Positions 40,966-51,520 of a DNA stretch of 64,000 nt are shown here, piece by piece. The notes under the pieces are model-generated. The model saw nothing but the letters and a program-made list of their open reading frames with translations, did no database searches and was not told the DNA's origin. The translations under genes and the position numbers were made by a program. This DNA is from JAFDZV01 sp035549015 (lineage in GTDB: Bacteria; Bacteroidota; Ignavibacteria; OLB7): positions 1 to 64,000 of the forward strand of contig DASZRW010000010.1 of the NCBI GenBank assembly GCA_035549015.1, given 5' to 3'. Position 1 is the first letter of the stretch. Every line of letters starts with the position of its first letter.

Positions 40966-41523
40966 ATGACCGATACCATACCCGATACCTCGATCAGTGA
41001 TGAGACGTTGATGGATCGCTTCAAGGAAGGCGATGAGACAGCGTTTGTCGAGTTGTACAATCGGTACAGGCGTCGTGTCTACGCCTACTGCATTCGGATG
41101 ATCAGTTCGCAGGACCAGGCCGACGACCTGTTTCAGGAGGTCTTCATCCGAGTGGCGCGCAAGCGTCATCGCTTTCTTGCCGGGAGTTTCTCGGCATGGT
41201 TGTTCGCTATCGCGCGTAACCTCTGTCTGAATGCGATTCGCGACAGGGTATCGCACGTAGCGTTGGAGGATGTCGCCGATTCGCTGCAGACCGCGGCCGA
41301 TGAGGCGGAGTACGATCAAAGCCTCGAGATACTGAAGGAGGCGATCGATCATCTGCCGGCCGATCTGCGCGAGCCGTTGGTGCTGCGGGTGTACAGCGGG
41401 CTGAGCTATCAGGAGATAGCGGATCTGACGCAGGCAAAGCTTGCCACGGTGAAGGTGAGAATCTTCAGGGCCAAGCAGCGGCTTCACGAGATGCTTGCTC
41501 CTTATTTCATGGATAGAGTATGA
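40966..41523 (+). CDS. ECF-subfamily RNA polymerase sigma factor
   Basis: The 185-residue protein has sigma region 2 (about residues 20-90, with DDLFQEVFIRV for core binding) and region 4 (about 130-178, with the HTH LSYQEIADLTQAKLATVKVR). Region 3 and 1.1 are absent, as expected for ECF factors. Its stop codon overlaps the start of the anti-sigma gene by four bases, so the two are translationally coupled. It probably directs transcription of its own operon and perhaps the OmpA and T9SS genes downstream; the latter is inference. Confidence 0.92.
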   Translation: MTDTIPDTSISDETLMDRFKEGDETAFVELYNRYRRRVYAYCIRMISSQDQADDLFQEVFIRVARKRHRFLAGSFSAWLFAIARNLCLNAIRDRVSHVALEDVADSLQTAADEAEYDQSLEILKEAIDHLPADLREPLVLRVYSGLSYQEIADLTQAKLATVKVRIFRAKQRLHEMLAPYFMDRV

Positions 41524-42173
41524 CTACCGAAGAACTGATTGTTGGGCATTTTGAAAAGTCGTTGACGCTCGAGGAGGAGAGAGTTCTCCAGGAGCGTCTG
41601 GCTCAATCGCCCGAGACGCGCACGATGTACGACCAGTATCGCAGCCTGGAAGCGACACTCGGGAACGATGCATCCGCCGTCGCTCCATCCTCACGTCTGG
41701 ACGAAGCCACCGTTGCGGCCGCGCTCAGCCTGCTTCCGCAGGCAATCGGCGGCGGCCTGCTTGGGCTGCTGAGCAGCAAGGTGGTGGTGGGTGTCACCGT
41801 GGCCGTGATCGGAGGCATCTCGATAGCAATCTTCGCCAACAGGAACTCCAGCGACAACGGCGCCACCGTGGCGCCGCCCGCTCCGGCTGTCCGTGTTGTT
41901 CCGGCCACTCCTTCTGCCCAGCCCCCGGTGGTGGCGCCGCCGGCCGAGGAGCGCGCATCGAGCGGAACACCGACACCGGAGAACACGCAGCCGGTCTCCG
42001 CGGCTGCAACGCCGAAGAGTGAGGAGTCCACAACGGTAAAGGGTGCGCCGAACCGTACGGGCGCACAGGCCGTTGGCGTGAAGCCTGCACGGAAGTCCGG
42101 TAGTGCGATGACCATCGATGTCAACCATGCTCCCGTTATCGACAACGGCACCCACGTGAAGCCGAACAAGTAA
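41520..42173 (+). CDS. Anti-sigma factor, single-pass membrane protein
   Basis: The 217-residue protein overlaps the sigma gene by 4 bases. Residues about 1-50 are a small helical cytoplasmic domain that should bind sigma; it has no zinc-finger HxxxCxxC motif, unlike classical ZAS anti-sigmas. A membrane helix follows (about 88-107: VVVGVTVAVIGGISIAIFA). The periplasmic part is Pro/Ala/Ser/Thr-rich and low-complexity. Signal sensing would occur in the envelope. Confidence 0.78.
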   Translation: MTTEELIVGHFEKSLTLEEERVLQERLAQSPETRTMYDQYRSLEATLGNDASAVAPSSRLDEATVAAALSLLPQAIGGGLLGLLSSKVVVGVTVAVIGGISIAIFANRNSSDNGATVAPPAPAVRVVPATPSAQPPVVAPPAEERASSGTPTPENTQPVSAAATPKSEESTTVKGAPNRTGAQAVGVKPARKSGSAMTIDVNHAPVIDNGTHVKPNK

Positions 42174-42260
42174 TCGCCGAACCGCCGGGCATCGTCCCGG
42201 CAATGCAAACGAGCAGCCCCGGATCGTATCTTGCGTACACATGTAAACCGGCCCGGGTTC

Positions 42261-44282
42261 GTGAGAAGACGTTTTTCCCTATATCGAGTGCTGATGACAG
42301 CCCAGGCCATGCTTCTCTGCATGGCCTGTGTTGTTTGGAGCCAGCAGGATTCCGCCGCCGCGCCCCCCGTGCGCCTCTGGCTGGGATCGTTCTTCGGCAT
42401 CGGACCGGATATCCAGGCCGTGAACGCAACGCTTCCGGGGTACTCCGAGGAGTGCGGCTCCTTCCATCATGGGAGCGGGAACACCTGGCAGGCCGGTCTG
42501 CTTGCGGAGTACGCACCCACCCTTCCACTCCACCTTCAGCTTCGCGCCGGCCTGGCCTCTCACAACGGCGAGCTGCGCGAACGCCTCGCAAACGATCGCC
42601 CCATACGGCTTCCCGATAACACGCTCTCGCTTGCGCTGATCGATCAGGTGGTAGCCTATCGTGCGCTCGATCTGGAGATTGCGCTGCTGGCGCGCGCCGC
42701 GCTCGCGGGCCGGCTGATGCTGCAGGGCGGCCTGGGGCTGGCGCACACGCTTGGCGGCAGCGAGGTGCACAGCCAGGTGGCAGTGGCGCCTGCCTCGCTT
42801 CTGTTCGTGAACAATCAGCGCGCACTGACGCTGGAGAGCGGCATGCTGTTCCATCGTTCGCCGCTGCTGGTGAACGCCGAGGCCGGCATTGGCTACGACC
42901 TCCCGGTCTCCGCCTCATCGACGCTGTCGCCGGAGGCAACGCTCACGCTTCCGATCACCAGCCGCACGGGGGATGGTGCGTGGCGCCAGATCGCCGCCCG
43001 CATCGGCGTGGGCGTGCGCTTCGGACTGAAGCGGGATATCGTTGTTCCGCCGCCGCCGCCCCCCCCCGATACCGTTGTTCTGCCGCGGCGCAATCCGGAA
43101 CTGATCACCTCCGTGGTCACGGAGCCGGATGTCATCCGCGTGCATATCGATGAATACGATTCGGTGGAGGTGCTCCCGATTCTCAATCAGATCTTCTTCA
43201 CGGAGAACACCTCCGAACTCAAGGAGCCGTATCGGCAGCTCTCCGAATCGGAAACGATACGCTTCACGAACGAACAACTGGTAGGCTCCGCTCTCGATGT
43301 CTACTACCAGACCTTGAACGTGATCGGCAGGCGGCTGCGGGAGAATCCCGGTGTGACGCTTACGGTGAACGGCTATCGGAACGGCCGCGAGAACGATCCG
43401 GGGATTGCATTGAAGCGCGCGGAGACCATCAGGCATTATCTGATGAATGTGTGGAAGATCCCGGAACGCCGGATCAGAACGCATGGCGGCGGGCTACCGC
43501 CGAACCCGGCGCGTGAGAACACGCACGAGGGCCTCGAGGAGAACTCCCGTGCGGAACTGATTCCATCGGAGCCGATCATCCTCTCACCGATTCTTCGCCG
43601 CTACAAGCAGCGCGTTGCAACGCCGCCCGCGATCACGTTCCGGCTGCATGCGCTGGCGGAGGCCGGCATCAGAAGCTGGCGTCTGGAGACGCAGGAGATC
43701 GGGAAGGGATCGTGGCGCACGTTTACCGACGACGGCCCGCCGCCGGACTCCATCGTGTGGGACTGGCGCGCCACCGATGGGCGGCTCCCCGAGCTGCCGA
43801 TGCAGCTTCGCTATTCGTTCACGGTGCTGGACAGTTCCGGCCATGCAACCACGACCAACGTCGCGGATATCGACGTGGAGTATATCTCCGTGGAGCAGAA
43901 GCTCGAACATCGCATCAAGGACACGACGATCGAGAGCTACTCCATTCTCCTCTTCAACTTCGACAGCCCGAAGGTGAGCGCGAGCGATCAGGATCTGCTG
44001 CGGCTGATCGGCGGCAACATCAAGGCTCATGCAAACCTGCGGCTGACCGGCTACACCGATTCGCTTGGAGGCGCCGAGCATAACCACGAGCTGGCAACCG
44101 CGCGCGCGCGCGATGTGAAGCGCATCATGGAAAAGCTCGTGCCGGCCGATGCGAACATGCAGGTGGACGAGGCCGATGGCGGCGAACGCGAGCGTTTTCC
44201 CTACAACACTCCCGAAGGGCGAAGCCATTGCCGTACGGTGGTGATCGATGTGCGCACGCCGGTGAAGCCGGGGGGATCGTAG
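42261..44282 (+). CDS. Exported protein with two OmpA-like domains
   Basis: The 673-residue protein begins, as I read it, at the GTG at 42261, giving a classical signal peptide (RRRFSLYR then MTAQAMLLCMACVVW); TTG 42231 and ATG 42294 are alternatives. The N-terminal ~250 residues look like an outer-membrane beta-domain; a run of 8 Pro (near 275) is a hinge. An OmpA-like domain (VLPILNQIFFTENTSEL ... NGYRNGRENDPG) is followed by an FlgD-like beta-sandwich and a second OmpA-like domain (ILLFNFDSP ... LTGYTDSLGG). It probably links the outer membrane to peptidoglycan. It follows the sigma/anti-sigma pair. Confidence 0.82.
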   Translation: MRRRFSLYRVLMTAQAMLLCMACVVWSQQDSAAAPPVRLWLGSFFGIGPDIQAVNATLPGYSEECGSFHHGSGNTWQAGLLAEYAPTLPLHLQLRAGLASHNGELRERLANDRPIRLPDNTLSLALIDQVVAYRALDLEIALLARAALAGRLMLQGGLGLAHTLGGSEVHSQVAVAPASLLFVNNQRALTLESGMLFHRSPLLVNAEAGIGYDLPVSASSTLSPEATLTLPITSRTGDGAWRQIAARIGVGVRFGLKRDIVVPPPPPPPDTVVLPRRNPELITSVVTEPDVIRVHIDEYDSVEVLPILNQIFFTENTSELKEPYRQLSESETIRFTNEQLVGSALDVYYQTLNVIGRRLRENPGVTLTVNGYRNGRENDPGIALKRAETIRHYLMNVWKIPERRIRTHGGGLPPNPARENTHEGLEENSRAELIPSEPIILSPILRRYKQRVATPPAITFRLHALAEAGIRSWRLETQEIGKGSWRTFTDDGPPPDSIVWDWRATDGRLPELPMQLRYSFTVLDSSGHATTTNVADIDVEYISVEQKLEHRIKDTTIESYSILLFNFDSPKVSASDQDLLRLIGGNIKAHANLRLTGYTDSLGGAEHNHELATARARDVKRIMEKLVPADANMQVDEADGGERERFPYNTPEGRSHCRTVVIDVRTPVKPGGS

Positions 44283-44449
44283 CTCCGGCCGCACCTGCGC
44301 CATCGGTTCCGATAAACGTCTGGCGAATCAACCTGCCGTATGCGAACTTCATGAGCCGTCCTCCGACGGCACTGTTGCCGGGTGCGTACACTGCGCGGGT
44401 GCGCCCTGCATAGTCCATGATTCTTCAACGCTCACATATCGTGTACGGC

Positions 44450-47400
44450 ATGCGCCGCCATGGAGGCGGCTTCCTCCGTGCGTGCCTGACCCTCGTGTTG
44501 CTGATCATCGGTGCGCGGGCATCGAACGCGCAGGGCGAAGCGCATGCAGGCGGGGCAATCGATAATCCGTTGCGCCGCTTCCGCTTCATCGAGAACCGCG
44601 GGCAGTGGGATGCCAGAGCGCGGTTCCTCCTGGATCGCGGCACCATGCGCGTCTGGTTCGCGAGCGATGCCGTTGTCTACGATGTGGGCGCGGCCGCAGG
44701 AGCGCGCCACGCGGTCTGGATGCGCTTCGCAGGCGCAACGCCCCGGGGTCCGGTTCCGGCCGGTATTGAGCCCGGCCGCTGGAGCTTCGGCTCCGCCGAA
44801 AGAACCATTGCCGACGTATCGGCATGCGATACGCTCCACTACGATGAACTCTATCCCGGCATCGGCGCGCGCTACTACGAGAGCGGCGGCCGCCTGAAAT
44901 ACGATCTGATCCTCTCGCCCGGTGCGGACCCGGCGTCGATCTGCATGCGGTACGACGGCGCATCATCCGTGGGCGTGGCGCGGGATGGATCGCTCCGCCT
45001 TGGAACCTCCGTGGGCCGGCTTCGCGAGGATGCACCCTTCTGCTATCAGCGCACGGCCAACGGCATCCGGCGGGTCTCCTGCGCCTTCGCCCGCAACGCA
45101 CGCGGCGTTGGATTCCGCCTCGGCGCGTACGATCGTTCGCGGCCGCTGGTGATCGATCCTGCGTTGATCTACAGCAGCTACATCGGCGGCAACGGCGATG
45201 ACGAGGGGCGCGCCGTAGCGCTGGATGATTCCGCCAACATCTACGTGACCGGCACGACGGCCTCCGCCGATTTTCCCGTGAAGCCCGGGCCGCGTCCGGC
45301 GCAGGCGAACACGGACGTATTCGTGGCCCGCCTGGACCCCACCGGACGCACGCTGGTGTACGCCACGTTGATCGGCGGAAGTGGGAACGATGAATCCGTT
45401 GCCATTCGCATCGCTTCCGACGGCACCGCCGTCGTCGCCGGCAGCACCACCTCGCAGAACATGTTCCCGAATCCCCGCTTCCGCATCAACGACGGCGACC
45501 GGGGAAACGGCTTTGTGCTCGGACTGAAGCGGAACGGAGCGCTCGCCTTCGGGACCTATGTCGGGGGCTCCGATACGGACCGCATCCAGGATATGACGCT
45601 TGCCACCAACGACACGATCTACGTCGCGGGGTGGACACGATCGCCGGATCTGCCGGACTCCGGCCCGGTTGGCCTGGCCGGCGGCGAGGATGCGTTCGTG
45701 ATGCGTATCGCGCCACAGGCTGCGCTCCTCAGCACGCGCTACCTGGGAGGGGCTCAGGACGAACGCGCGACCGGCGTCGCGCCCGGTTCCGGCGGCGCCG
45801 TCTGGATTACGGGATGGACCGGCTCCAACGATGCCTTTCGTTCCGATCTCCCGGCATCGAAGCGCGCGGTGTTCGGCAACAGGGGGGGCCGCGACTGCTT
45901 CCTGACGCGCGTCTGGTTCAACGGCCTGGCGGCCGCCAACGAATACGTTGCGGTGATCGGCGGCTCCCGCGACGACGAGGCGAACGCGATCGCGGTGACT
46001 GCGCAGAACTCCACGGACCAGATCACGATCACCGGCCGCACGCTCTCCGACGACTATTTCACGACGGTTGCCGGCGCCTACGGTTCGTGGTTCGTCAGCA
46101 CGATGCAGTGGACGCTCGGAACGCAGGCCATCATCTACAGCGAGTACCTGGCTCCGCAGGACAGCACGGCGAGCGGCATGGCGGTGGAGAACGATGCCTC
46201 CGGCAATCCGTTCATCTGCGGCGTTACGCGGCGCGGTGCGTCGTTCCCCGTGACCCCCGATGCCGTGGCGAATCCGGGCTCGCGCGGCAATGCCGATCTG
46301 GCCTTCGTTCGGCTGGGCCCCGCTGGCGCAGTTGTGCATGCCGGCGTGGTTGGTGGTGCGCTGGATGATATCCCCGCGCATCGCTGCGTACTGACCCGCT
46401 TCGGCGACATGTATGTGACCGGTGCTACCGGCTCTGCGAACTTTCCGCTTACCCGCGGCGCGTACGACAGCACACTCAACACCGTCCCTGGTTCCACGGC
46501 GAGCGATGCGTTTCTGCAGCGGTACGGATTCATTCCGCATCCCGCGCTGGTTGCGCCGCCGGTATTCCAGCTCAGGACCCTGCAGTGCGGCAGCGTGGAG
46601 TTCGACACGATCACCATCGCCAACCTTGGCGATGCGGATCTCGTGATCGGCGGCATCACGCCGAATGCCGCCTCCACGGAATTCATCGTAGTCACCGATC
46701 CCGCGCCGACGCCGCTTGCTCCGGCGATCGTGAAGCCGGGGAACACGCTGAAACTGGTTGTGCGTTTCACCGCCAACGCCAACGGCCTGCAGAGCGGAAC
46801 GATTACGCTCTCCACCAACGATTCCACGCTCGGAAGGCCGCCGTTCACGATTCAGGTCTCCGCGCTCCGTGCCACACCGGCGCTCAACTCCTCCCCCTCG
46901 CCGATCGTTTTCGATACGCTCTCCGCCTGCAGCGGCCACAGCGATACGCTGCGTGCCTCGCTCTCCAACGGCGGCAGCAGTGTGCTTCATATCGATTCGC
47001 TGCGGTTGAAGGGGGGAGGCGGAGTCTTCGGCTTCTCGATGCCGCGTCTGCCGCTTACCGTTGTCGTGGGAACGCGGCTCGATCTCTCCGTTGAATTCAA
47101 CCCTCCCGGCCCGGGGCCGTTCCGCGATACGTTGCTGGTGAAGGTGCGCGAATGCGATACCACGATCGCGATTCCGGTGGAGGGTGTTGCCGTGAAGCCG
47201 AGCGTGGCACTGGCTCCGGCGGAGGTGCAATTCCTGCCGTGCTCTCACACGGACAGCGCGGTAATCGGGCTCTCCAACAACGGTCCGGAGCCGCTCCATA
47301 TTCAATCGTGGGCGCTGGGTACGGCAGCGTTCGCGCTCGATTCGTCAACGCTGCACGACGTGGTGCCCGGCCATGGAAGTACATCCATCGTACTGCGATA

Positions 47401-49474
47401 TCGTGATACGTCCGGCAGTGCCGTCCGCGATACGCTGCGCATACATCTCGATGGGTGCGACACGACTCTGCTGGTGCCGATCAGCGGCGGCCGTTCCGTT
47501 GCATTGGATGCCACGCCGGCGATGCTGGAGTTCGGCCCGATAGCCGTGTGCAGTGGCGCTGACGCGGTCGACAGCGTCCTCACGCTCTCGCTGGGCAACG
47601 GTACGTCGGAATCGATTCAGGTAGATGGTGCATCGCTCGATCCACCGTTCGCTCTCGATGCGTCCGTCTCCTTCCCGGCTCTGCTGCCGGGGGGCTCGGC
47701 GATGCAGATCCCCGTTCACTTCAGGCCGGCCGCCAATGGAGCTGCGAGCGATACGCTGCGCTTGATGTACAGCTACGGCGAGTGCCGCGACACGCTCCGC
47801 CTTGCACTGCATGGCCTGCGCGGTCTGTACAGCCTGACGGCATCGCGCGATACGCTCGACCTCGGCACGCTGAGCGGGTGCCGGCACGATACGGCCGATA
47901 CGGTTCTGCTCCGGAACAATTCGCCGGTGCCGCTGGTGATCACCCGCGCCGACGTGTCGCAGGGGGTTGTGCTGGACTCCGGCCACACGCTCCCGGATAC
48001 GCTTGCTCCCGGCGACGTGCGCGTGGCGCGTCTGCGGCTGGTATCCGCCGCGCCGGGCGATATCGGTGGCCGCATCGCCTTCCGGACCGATGCCTGCAAC
48101 GACAGCCTGGTTGTGACGCTCAGGGCCCACAAGGAAGGCGTGGCGTTCGCCGTCACGCCGGACACGCTGCACCCCGCACCGCGGGAAGCCTGCCGGACCG
48201 ACGAGACGCTGGACAGCGTCGTGGTACGGAACACCGGCAGCGATGCGGATATCACCATCATCGATGCGAGCCTGGAGACCGGCACGCCGTTCGAGTTGGG
48301 GGGAGGGATCGTCGGTGCGGTGCTGCATCCGCACGATGCATTCCGGGTGCCGGTCCGCTTCAGGCCTGCGCCCCCCGGACTGTACGCCGCGCATCTGCGG
48401 CTGATTCTCGGGCCGTGCGGTGATACGATCGTGCGGGTTGTGGTTGGGGAGATCGCGGGGCTGGATCTTCTCGTGAAGACGATCGACTTCGGTCCGGTGC
48501 CGCAGGGCTCTGCCGCCGACGGCACGATCCTGGTGATCAACCAGGGCGCAACCCCGATGCATCTGAACGGCATCGGGGGCATCGCCGCTCCCTATGCCGT
48601 TGTTCCTCCATCTCCCTTCCCGGCAACGCTGAACCCCGGCGACACGCTTCGTGTGGTGCTCAGCTTCGCTCCCACCGATACGCTTGGCCACCGGCAGATC
48701 CTGCAGGTGGTTGGAGGGAATGCCTGTACGGACTCCGTTGCCTTTTCGGTGAACGGCACCGGCGTTGGAGCGGTTGGAGGCAGGGACACGTTCTGCATCG
48801 GTACGGCGGTGCAGCAGGGACTGGTGGGGGATACCATCACGCTGTCCGCCGGCGCCCTCAGTACGCCGCGCGCATTCCCGCCGGCGAACCTGCTCTACAC
48901 CGTGCGCTATCCCGGCTCACGGATGCAGTTCGTGGACGTGTTGCCGCTTGTGCCGTCGTCGCCGATGACGGTGGTGAGCGACAATCCCGCAACCGGCCTT
49001 CTGCAGTTGAGCGAACCGCAGGCCGTGGCCACGCGACCGGAGCAGTTCCGCCTCCGATTCCGCCTGCTGGCAGGGCCGGAGCAGTTCGCATACATACAGC
49101 TCGTCTCCGCCGCGAACGCGACAACCCTTGAAGCATTCAACGTCTGCGGCGACTCGGAGCGGGTGGTGATTGCGGATCGTTGTATCGTTACCGGGCTTAC
49201 CACCGGGAAGTATGCGAACCTCCTGGAGCCGCTCCTGCCGAACCCGGCGGATGCCGTGGTGGAGGTAACCTATCAGCAGCTCGAGGATGCCCGCGCCATA
49301 CTCCGCGTGGTTGATCTGTTCGGCCGCGAGATGCTTCGTCCGCTCGATGCGGACATGAAGGGAGGGCGTTACACGCTCCGATTCAATGCGGAAGATCTCC
49401 CTTCCGGTACCTATTTTCTCACCATCGAAGCCGGCACCTACAACGACGCACGCCGGCTGGTGATTCGCCGGTAG
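44450..49474 (+). CDS. Giant T9SS-secreted protein: DUF7948-type domain, SBBP repeats and choice-of-anchor D domains
   Basis: This protein of about 1,670 residues starts at 44450 (MRRHGGGF..., with a normal signal peptide LRACLTLVLLIIGARASNA); an in-frame ATG at 44417 is the alternative. Order: an N-terminal ENRGQWD domain (DUF7948-like, ~residues 35-230); SBBP-type propeller repeats with GGNGDDEGRAVALDDSANIY (~230-680); about nine Ig-like ASPM/SPD2/Hydin 'choice-of-anchor D' repeats, with motifs like LGNGTSESIQV; and a C-terminal T9SS type A sorting domain (from LPNPADAVVEV). It is probably a large surface adhesin or structural fibre. It begins 167 bases after the double-OmpA gene. Confidence 0.85.
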   Translation: MRRHGGGFLRACLTLVLLIIGARASNAQGEAHAGGAIDNPLRRFRFIENRGQWDARARFLLDRGTMRVWFASDAVVYDVGAAAGARHAVWMRFAGATPRGPVPAGIEPGRWSFGSAERTIADVSACDTLHYDELYPGIGARYYESGGRLKYDLILSPGADPASICMRYDGASSVGVARDGSLRLGTSVGRLREDAPFCYQRTANGIRRVSCAFARNARGVGFRLGAYDRSRPLVIDPALIYSSYIGGNGDDEGRAVALDDSANIYVTGTTASADFPVKPGPRPAQANTDVFVARLDPTGRTLVYATLIGGSGNDESVAIRIASDGTAVVAGSTTSQNMFPNPRFRINDGDRGNGFVLGLKRNGALAFGTYVGGSDTDRIQDMTLATNDTIYVAGWTRSPDLPDSGPVGLAGGEDAFVMRIAPQAALLSTRYLGGAQDERATGVAPGSGGAVWITGWTGSNDAFRSDLPASKRAVFGNRGGRDCFLTRVWFNGLAAANEYVAVIGGSRDDEANAIAVTAQNSTDQITITGRTLSDDYFTTVAGAYGSWFVSTMQWTLGTQAIIYSEYLAPQDSTASGMAVENDASGNPFICGVTRRGASFPVTPDAVANPGSRGNADLAFVRLGPAGAVVHAGVVGGALDDIPAHRCVLTRFGDMYVTGATGSANFPLTRGAYDSTLNTVPGSTASDAFLQRYGFIPHPALVAPPVFQLRTLQCGSVEFDTITIANLGDADLVIGGITPNAASTEFIVVTDPAPTPLAPAIVKPGNTLKLVVRFTANANGLQSGTITLSTNDSTLGRPPFTIQVSALRATPALNSSPSPIVFDTLSACSGHSDTLRASLSNGGSSVLHIDSLRLKGGGGVFGFSMPRLPLTVVVGTRLDLSVEFNPPGPGPFRDTLLVKVRECDTTIAIPVEGVAVKPSVALAPAEVQFLPCSHTDSAVIGLSNNGPEPLHIQSWALGTAAFALDSSTLHDVVPGHGSTSIVLRYRDTSGSAVRDTLRIHLDGCDTTLLVPISGGRSVALDATPAMLEFGPIAVCSGADAVDSVLTLSLGNGTSESIQVDGASLDPPFALDASVSFPALLPGGSAMQIPVHFRPAANGAASDTLRLMYSYGECRDTLRLALHGLRGLYSLTASRDTLDLGTLSGCRHDTADTVLLRNNSPVPLVITRADVSQGVVLDSGHTLPDTLAPGDVRVARLRLVSAAPGDIGGRIAFRTDACNDSLVVTLRAHKEGVAFAVTPDTLHPAPREACRTDETLDSVVVRNTGSDADITIIDASLETGTPFELGGGIVGAVLHPHDAFRVPVRFRPAPPGLYAAHLRLILGPCGDTIVRVVVGEIAGLDLLVKTIDFGPVPQGSAADGTILVINQGATPMHLNGIGGIAAPYAVVPPSPFPATLNPGDTLRVVLSFAPTDTLGHRQILQVVGGNACTDSVAFSVNGTGVGAVGGRDTFCIGTAVQQGLVGDTITLSAGALSTPRAFPPANLLYTVRYPGSRMQFVDVLPLVPSSPMTVVSDNPATGLLQLSEPQAVATRPEQFRLRFRLLAGPEQFAYIQLVSAANATTLEAFNVCGDSERVVIADRCIVTGLTTGKYANLLEPLLPNPADAVVEVTYQQLEDARAILRVVDLFGREMLRPLDADMKGGRYTLRFNAEDLPSGTYFLTIEAGTYNDARRLVIRR

Positions 49475-49660
49475 GCCGCCTCTCCGTTCCGCATCGTGAA
49501 GAACGGCGTTGTGCCCCGGGCAATTCCACCGGACAGTTCCAACCGACGGTGAATCGCAAACGACGGGCGCAATCTGCGGCAGCACCATGGCGGGCCGCCG
49601 GGAACATGCCCGCCGCGAGTGCCTGCTCGATACATCCGACATCCCAATCATCATCTCTCT

Positions 49661-51520
49661 ATGCCTCTTGTTACCGGGATCACAACGGTTGCGGACATGT
49701 TCCTCGGAGTGACCGCTCACTATCGCGGTTCGAAGAAGGATGCATATCGCCGCAAGGTGAACGGGAAGTACACCGGCATTTCGTACGACGAGCTCTACCG
49801 CGATGTGGAGGCGTTCGCGCTGGGTCTGCGCGCGCTGGGGCTCTCGCATGGCGACAGGATCGGCGTGATGTCCGAGAACCGGCTCGAGTGGATTGTCGCG
49901 GACTTCGCCTGCGCGTGTGCGGGCCTGGTGAACGTCCCGGTGTTCCCCATCCTTACGCCGAAGCAGGTGGAATACATCTTCAACAACGCCGAGGTGAAGG
50001 GGGTGATCGTCTCCAACGCGCTGCAGCTCAACAAGGCGATGAAGATCGCCGATACCATCCCCACGCTGGAGCATACCATCGTGATGCAGCCCGATGCGCT
50101 GGAGCGCGAGCCGGCGGCGCGCGAGCGTGGGGCGCGGCTGTTCGGTGCGATCACGGAGGAGGGGCGTGCGCTTGCGGAGGCGGTGCCGGGACAGCTGGAG
50201 CGTCTGGCGGCGGAGATCCGGCCATCCGACCTTCTCACGCTGATCTATACCAGCGGCACCACGGGCAACCCGAAGGGGGTGATGCTCTCGCACGGCAACT
50301 TCGCAAGCAACGTCACCGGTGCGGCCAGTGCGTTTCCGATAGACCCGACCGATGTGGTGCTCAGTTATCTCCCGCTCTGCCATGCGTTCGAGCGTACCAC
50401 CGGCTACTACACCTGCTTCGCGGCCGGAGCAACCACCGCCTTTGCCGACTCCATCGAGACCGTTCCGGAGAATCTTCTGGAAGTGCATCCAAGCGTGATG
50501 ACATCGGTGCCGAGGCTCTTCGAACGGATCAAGAACCGGGTGGAGAAGAGCGTGCAGGCCGGGCCGGAGAAGAAGCGCAGGATCTTCCACTGGGCCATGC
50601 GGATCGGCGTGAAGCGCTTCAGGCGCCTGCAGCGCGGCCGGATGGTGGGTCCGATCCTCGCGCTCAGAAATGCGATTGCCGATGCGCTGGTCTTCTCCAA
50701 GGTGCGCGAGCGTGTCGGGGGGAACGTGAAGATGTTCGTCTCCGGTGGAGCTGCACTCCCGAACGATATCGCGGAGTTCTTCTTCGCGCTGGGGCTGAGG
50801 ATCATCGAGGGGTACGGGCTCACGGAATCCTCCCCCGTCATCTCGGCCAATCCGTTCGAGCGCCAGAAGCTGGGCACGGTGGGGAAGCCGCTCAGCAATG
50901 TCGAGGTGCGGATCGCTCCGGACGGCGAGATCCTGACGCGCGGGCCGCACGTGATGGTTGGCTACTACCGGGATCCGGTTGCCACGGCGGAAGCCATCGA
51001 CCCCGAAGGCTGGCTGCATACGGGCGATATCGGCATCATCGATGAGGATGGATATCTGAAGATCACCGATCGGAAGAAGCACCTCTTCGTCTCATCGGGA
51101 GGGAAGAACATCGCCCCTGCGCCGATCGAGAACGCGATCCTGGCAAGCCGGTTCGTTGATCAGATCATGCTGATCGGCGATCACCGTCCGTTCGTTACCG
51201 CGCTGATCGTGCCGGACTTCGATGCGCTGGCGGATGTGGCCGGACTGCAGGGGATTACGCCGCCGGACCTTCGCACAGCCGAAGGCCGCCGGGCATTTCT
51301 GGAGATGGACACGGTGCAGCTTGCGATCGAGGCCGATATCAAGCGCCTTCAACGCGATCTCTCGCCGTTCGAACGCGTGCGCCGCTTCGAGCTTGTCGCG
51401 GAGGCCTTCACCGTGGACAACGGCATGCTCACACCCACGTTGAAGGTGAAGCGGAAGGTTGTCGAGGAAAAGTATGCCCCTCTCATCGACGGGATGTACG
51501 AAGGAGTGGAGATGGATTGA
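49661..51520 (+). CDS. fadD: Long-chain acyl-CoA synthetase (AMP-forming)
   Basis: The 619-residue membrane-associated enzyme activates fatty acids as acyl-CoA with ATP. It has the AMP-binding P-loop YTSGTTGNPKG (near residue 203), the YGLTESSP motif, the GWLHTGDIG loop and a C-terminal GGKNIAP region; this last is the acyl-CoA synthetase lid hinge. Start at 49661 (MPLVTGITTV) follows a weak site; an upstream in-frame ATG would add 14 unlikely residues. It stands alone between the giant T9SS gene and a membrane-protein gene. Confidence 0.93.
   Translation: MPLVTGITTVADMFLGVTAHYRGSKKDAYRRKVNGKYTGISYDELYRDVEAFALGLRALGLSHGDRIGVMSENRLEWIVADFACACAGLVNVPVFPILTPKQVEYIFNNAEVKGVIVSNALQLNKAMKIADTIPTLEHTIVMQPDALEREPAARERGARLFGAITEEGRALAEAVPGQLERLAAEIRPSDLLTLIYTSGTTGNPKGVMLSHGNFASNVTGAASAFPIDPTDVVLSYLPLCHAFERTTGYYTCFAAGATTAFADSIETVPENLLEVHPSVMTSVPRLFERIKNRVEKSVQAGPEKKRRIFHWAMRIGVKRFRRLQRGRMVGPILALRNAIADALVFSKVRERVGGNVKMFVSGGAALPNDIAEFFFALGLRIIEGYGLTESSPVISANPFERQKLGTVGKPLSNVEVRIAPDGEILTRGPHVMVGYYRDPVATAEAIDPEGWLHTGDIGIIDEDGYLKITDRKKHLFVSSGGKNIAPAPIENAILASRFVDQIMLIGDHRPFVTALIVPDFDALADVAGLQGITPPDLRTAEGRRAFLEMDTVQLAIEADIKRLQRDLSPFERVRRFELVAEAFTVDNGMLTPTLKVKRKVVEEKYAPLIDGMYEGVEMD

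Noticed and set aside
44963..47305. Minus-strand open frame of 780 codons
   Set aside because: Antisense to the giant T9SS gene; low-complexity Arg/Gly/Ala composition with no signal or domain.
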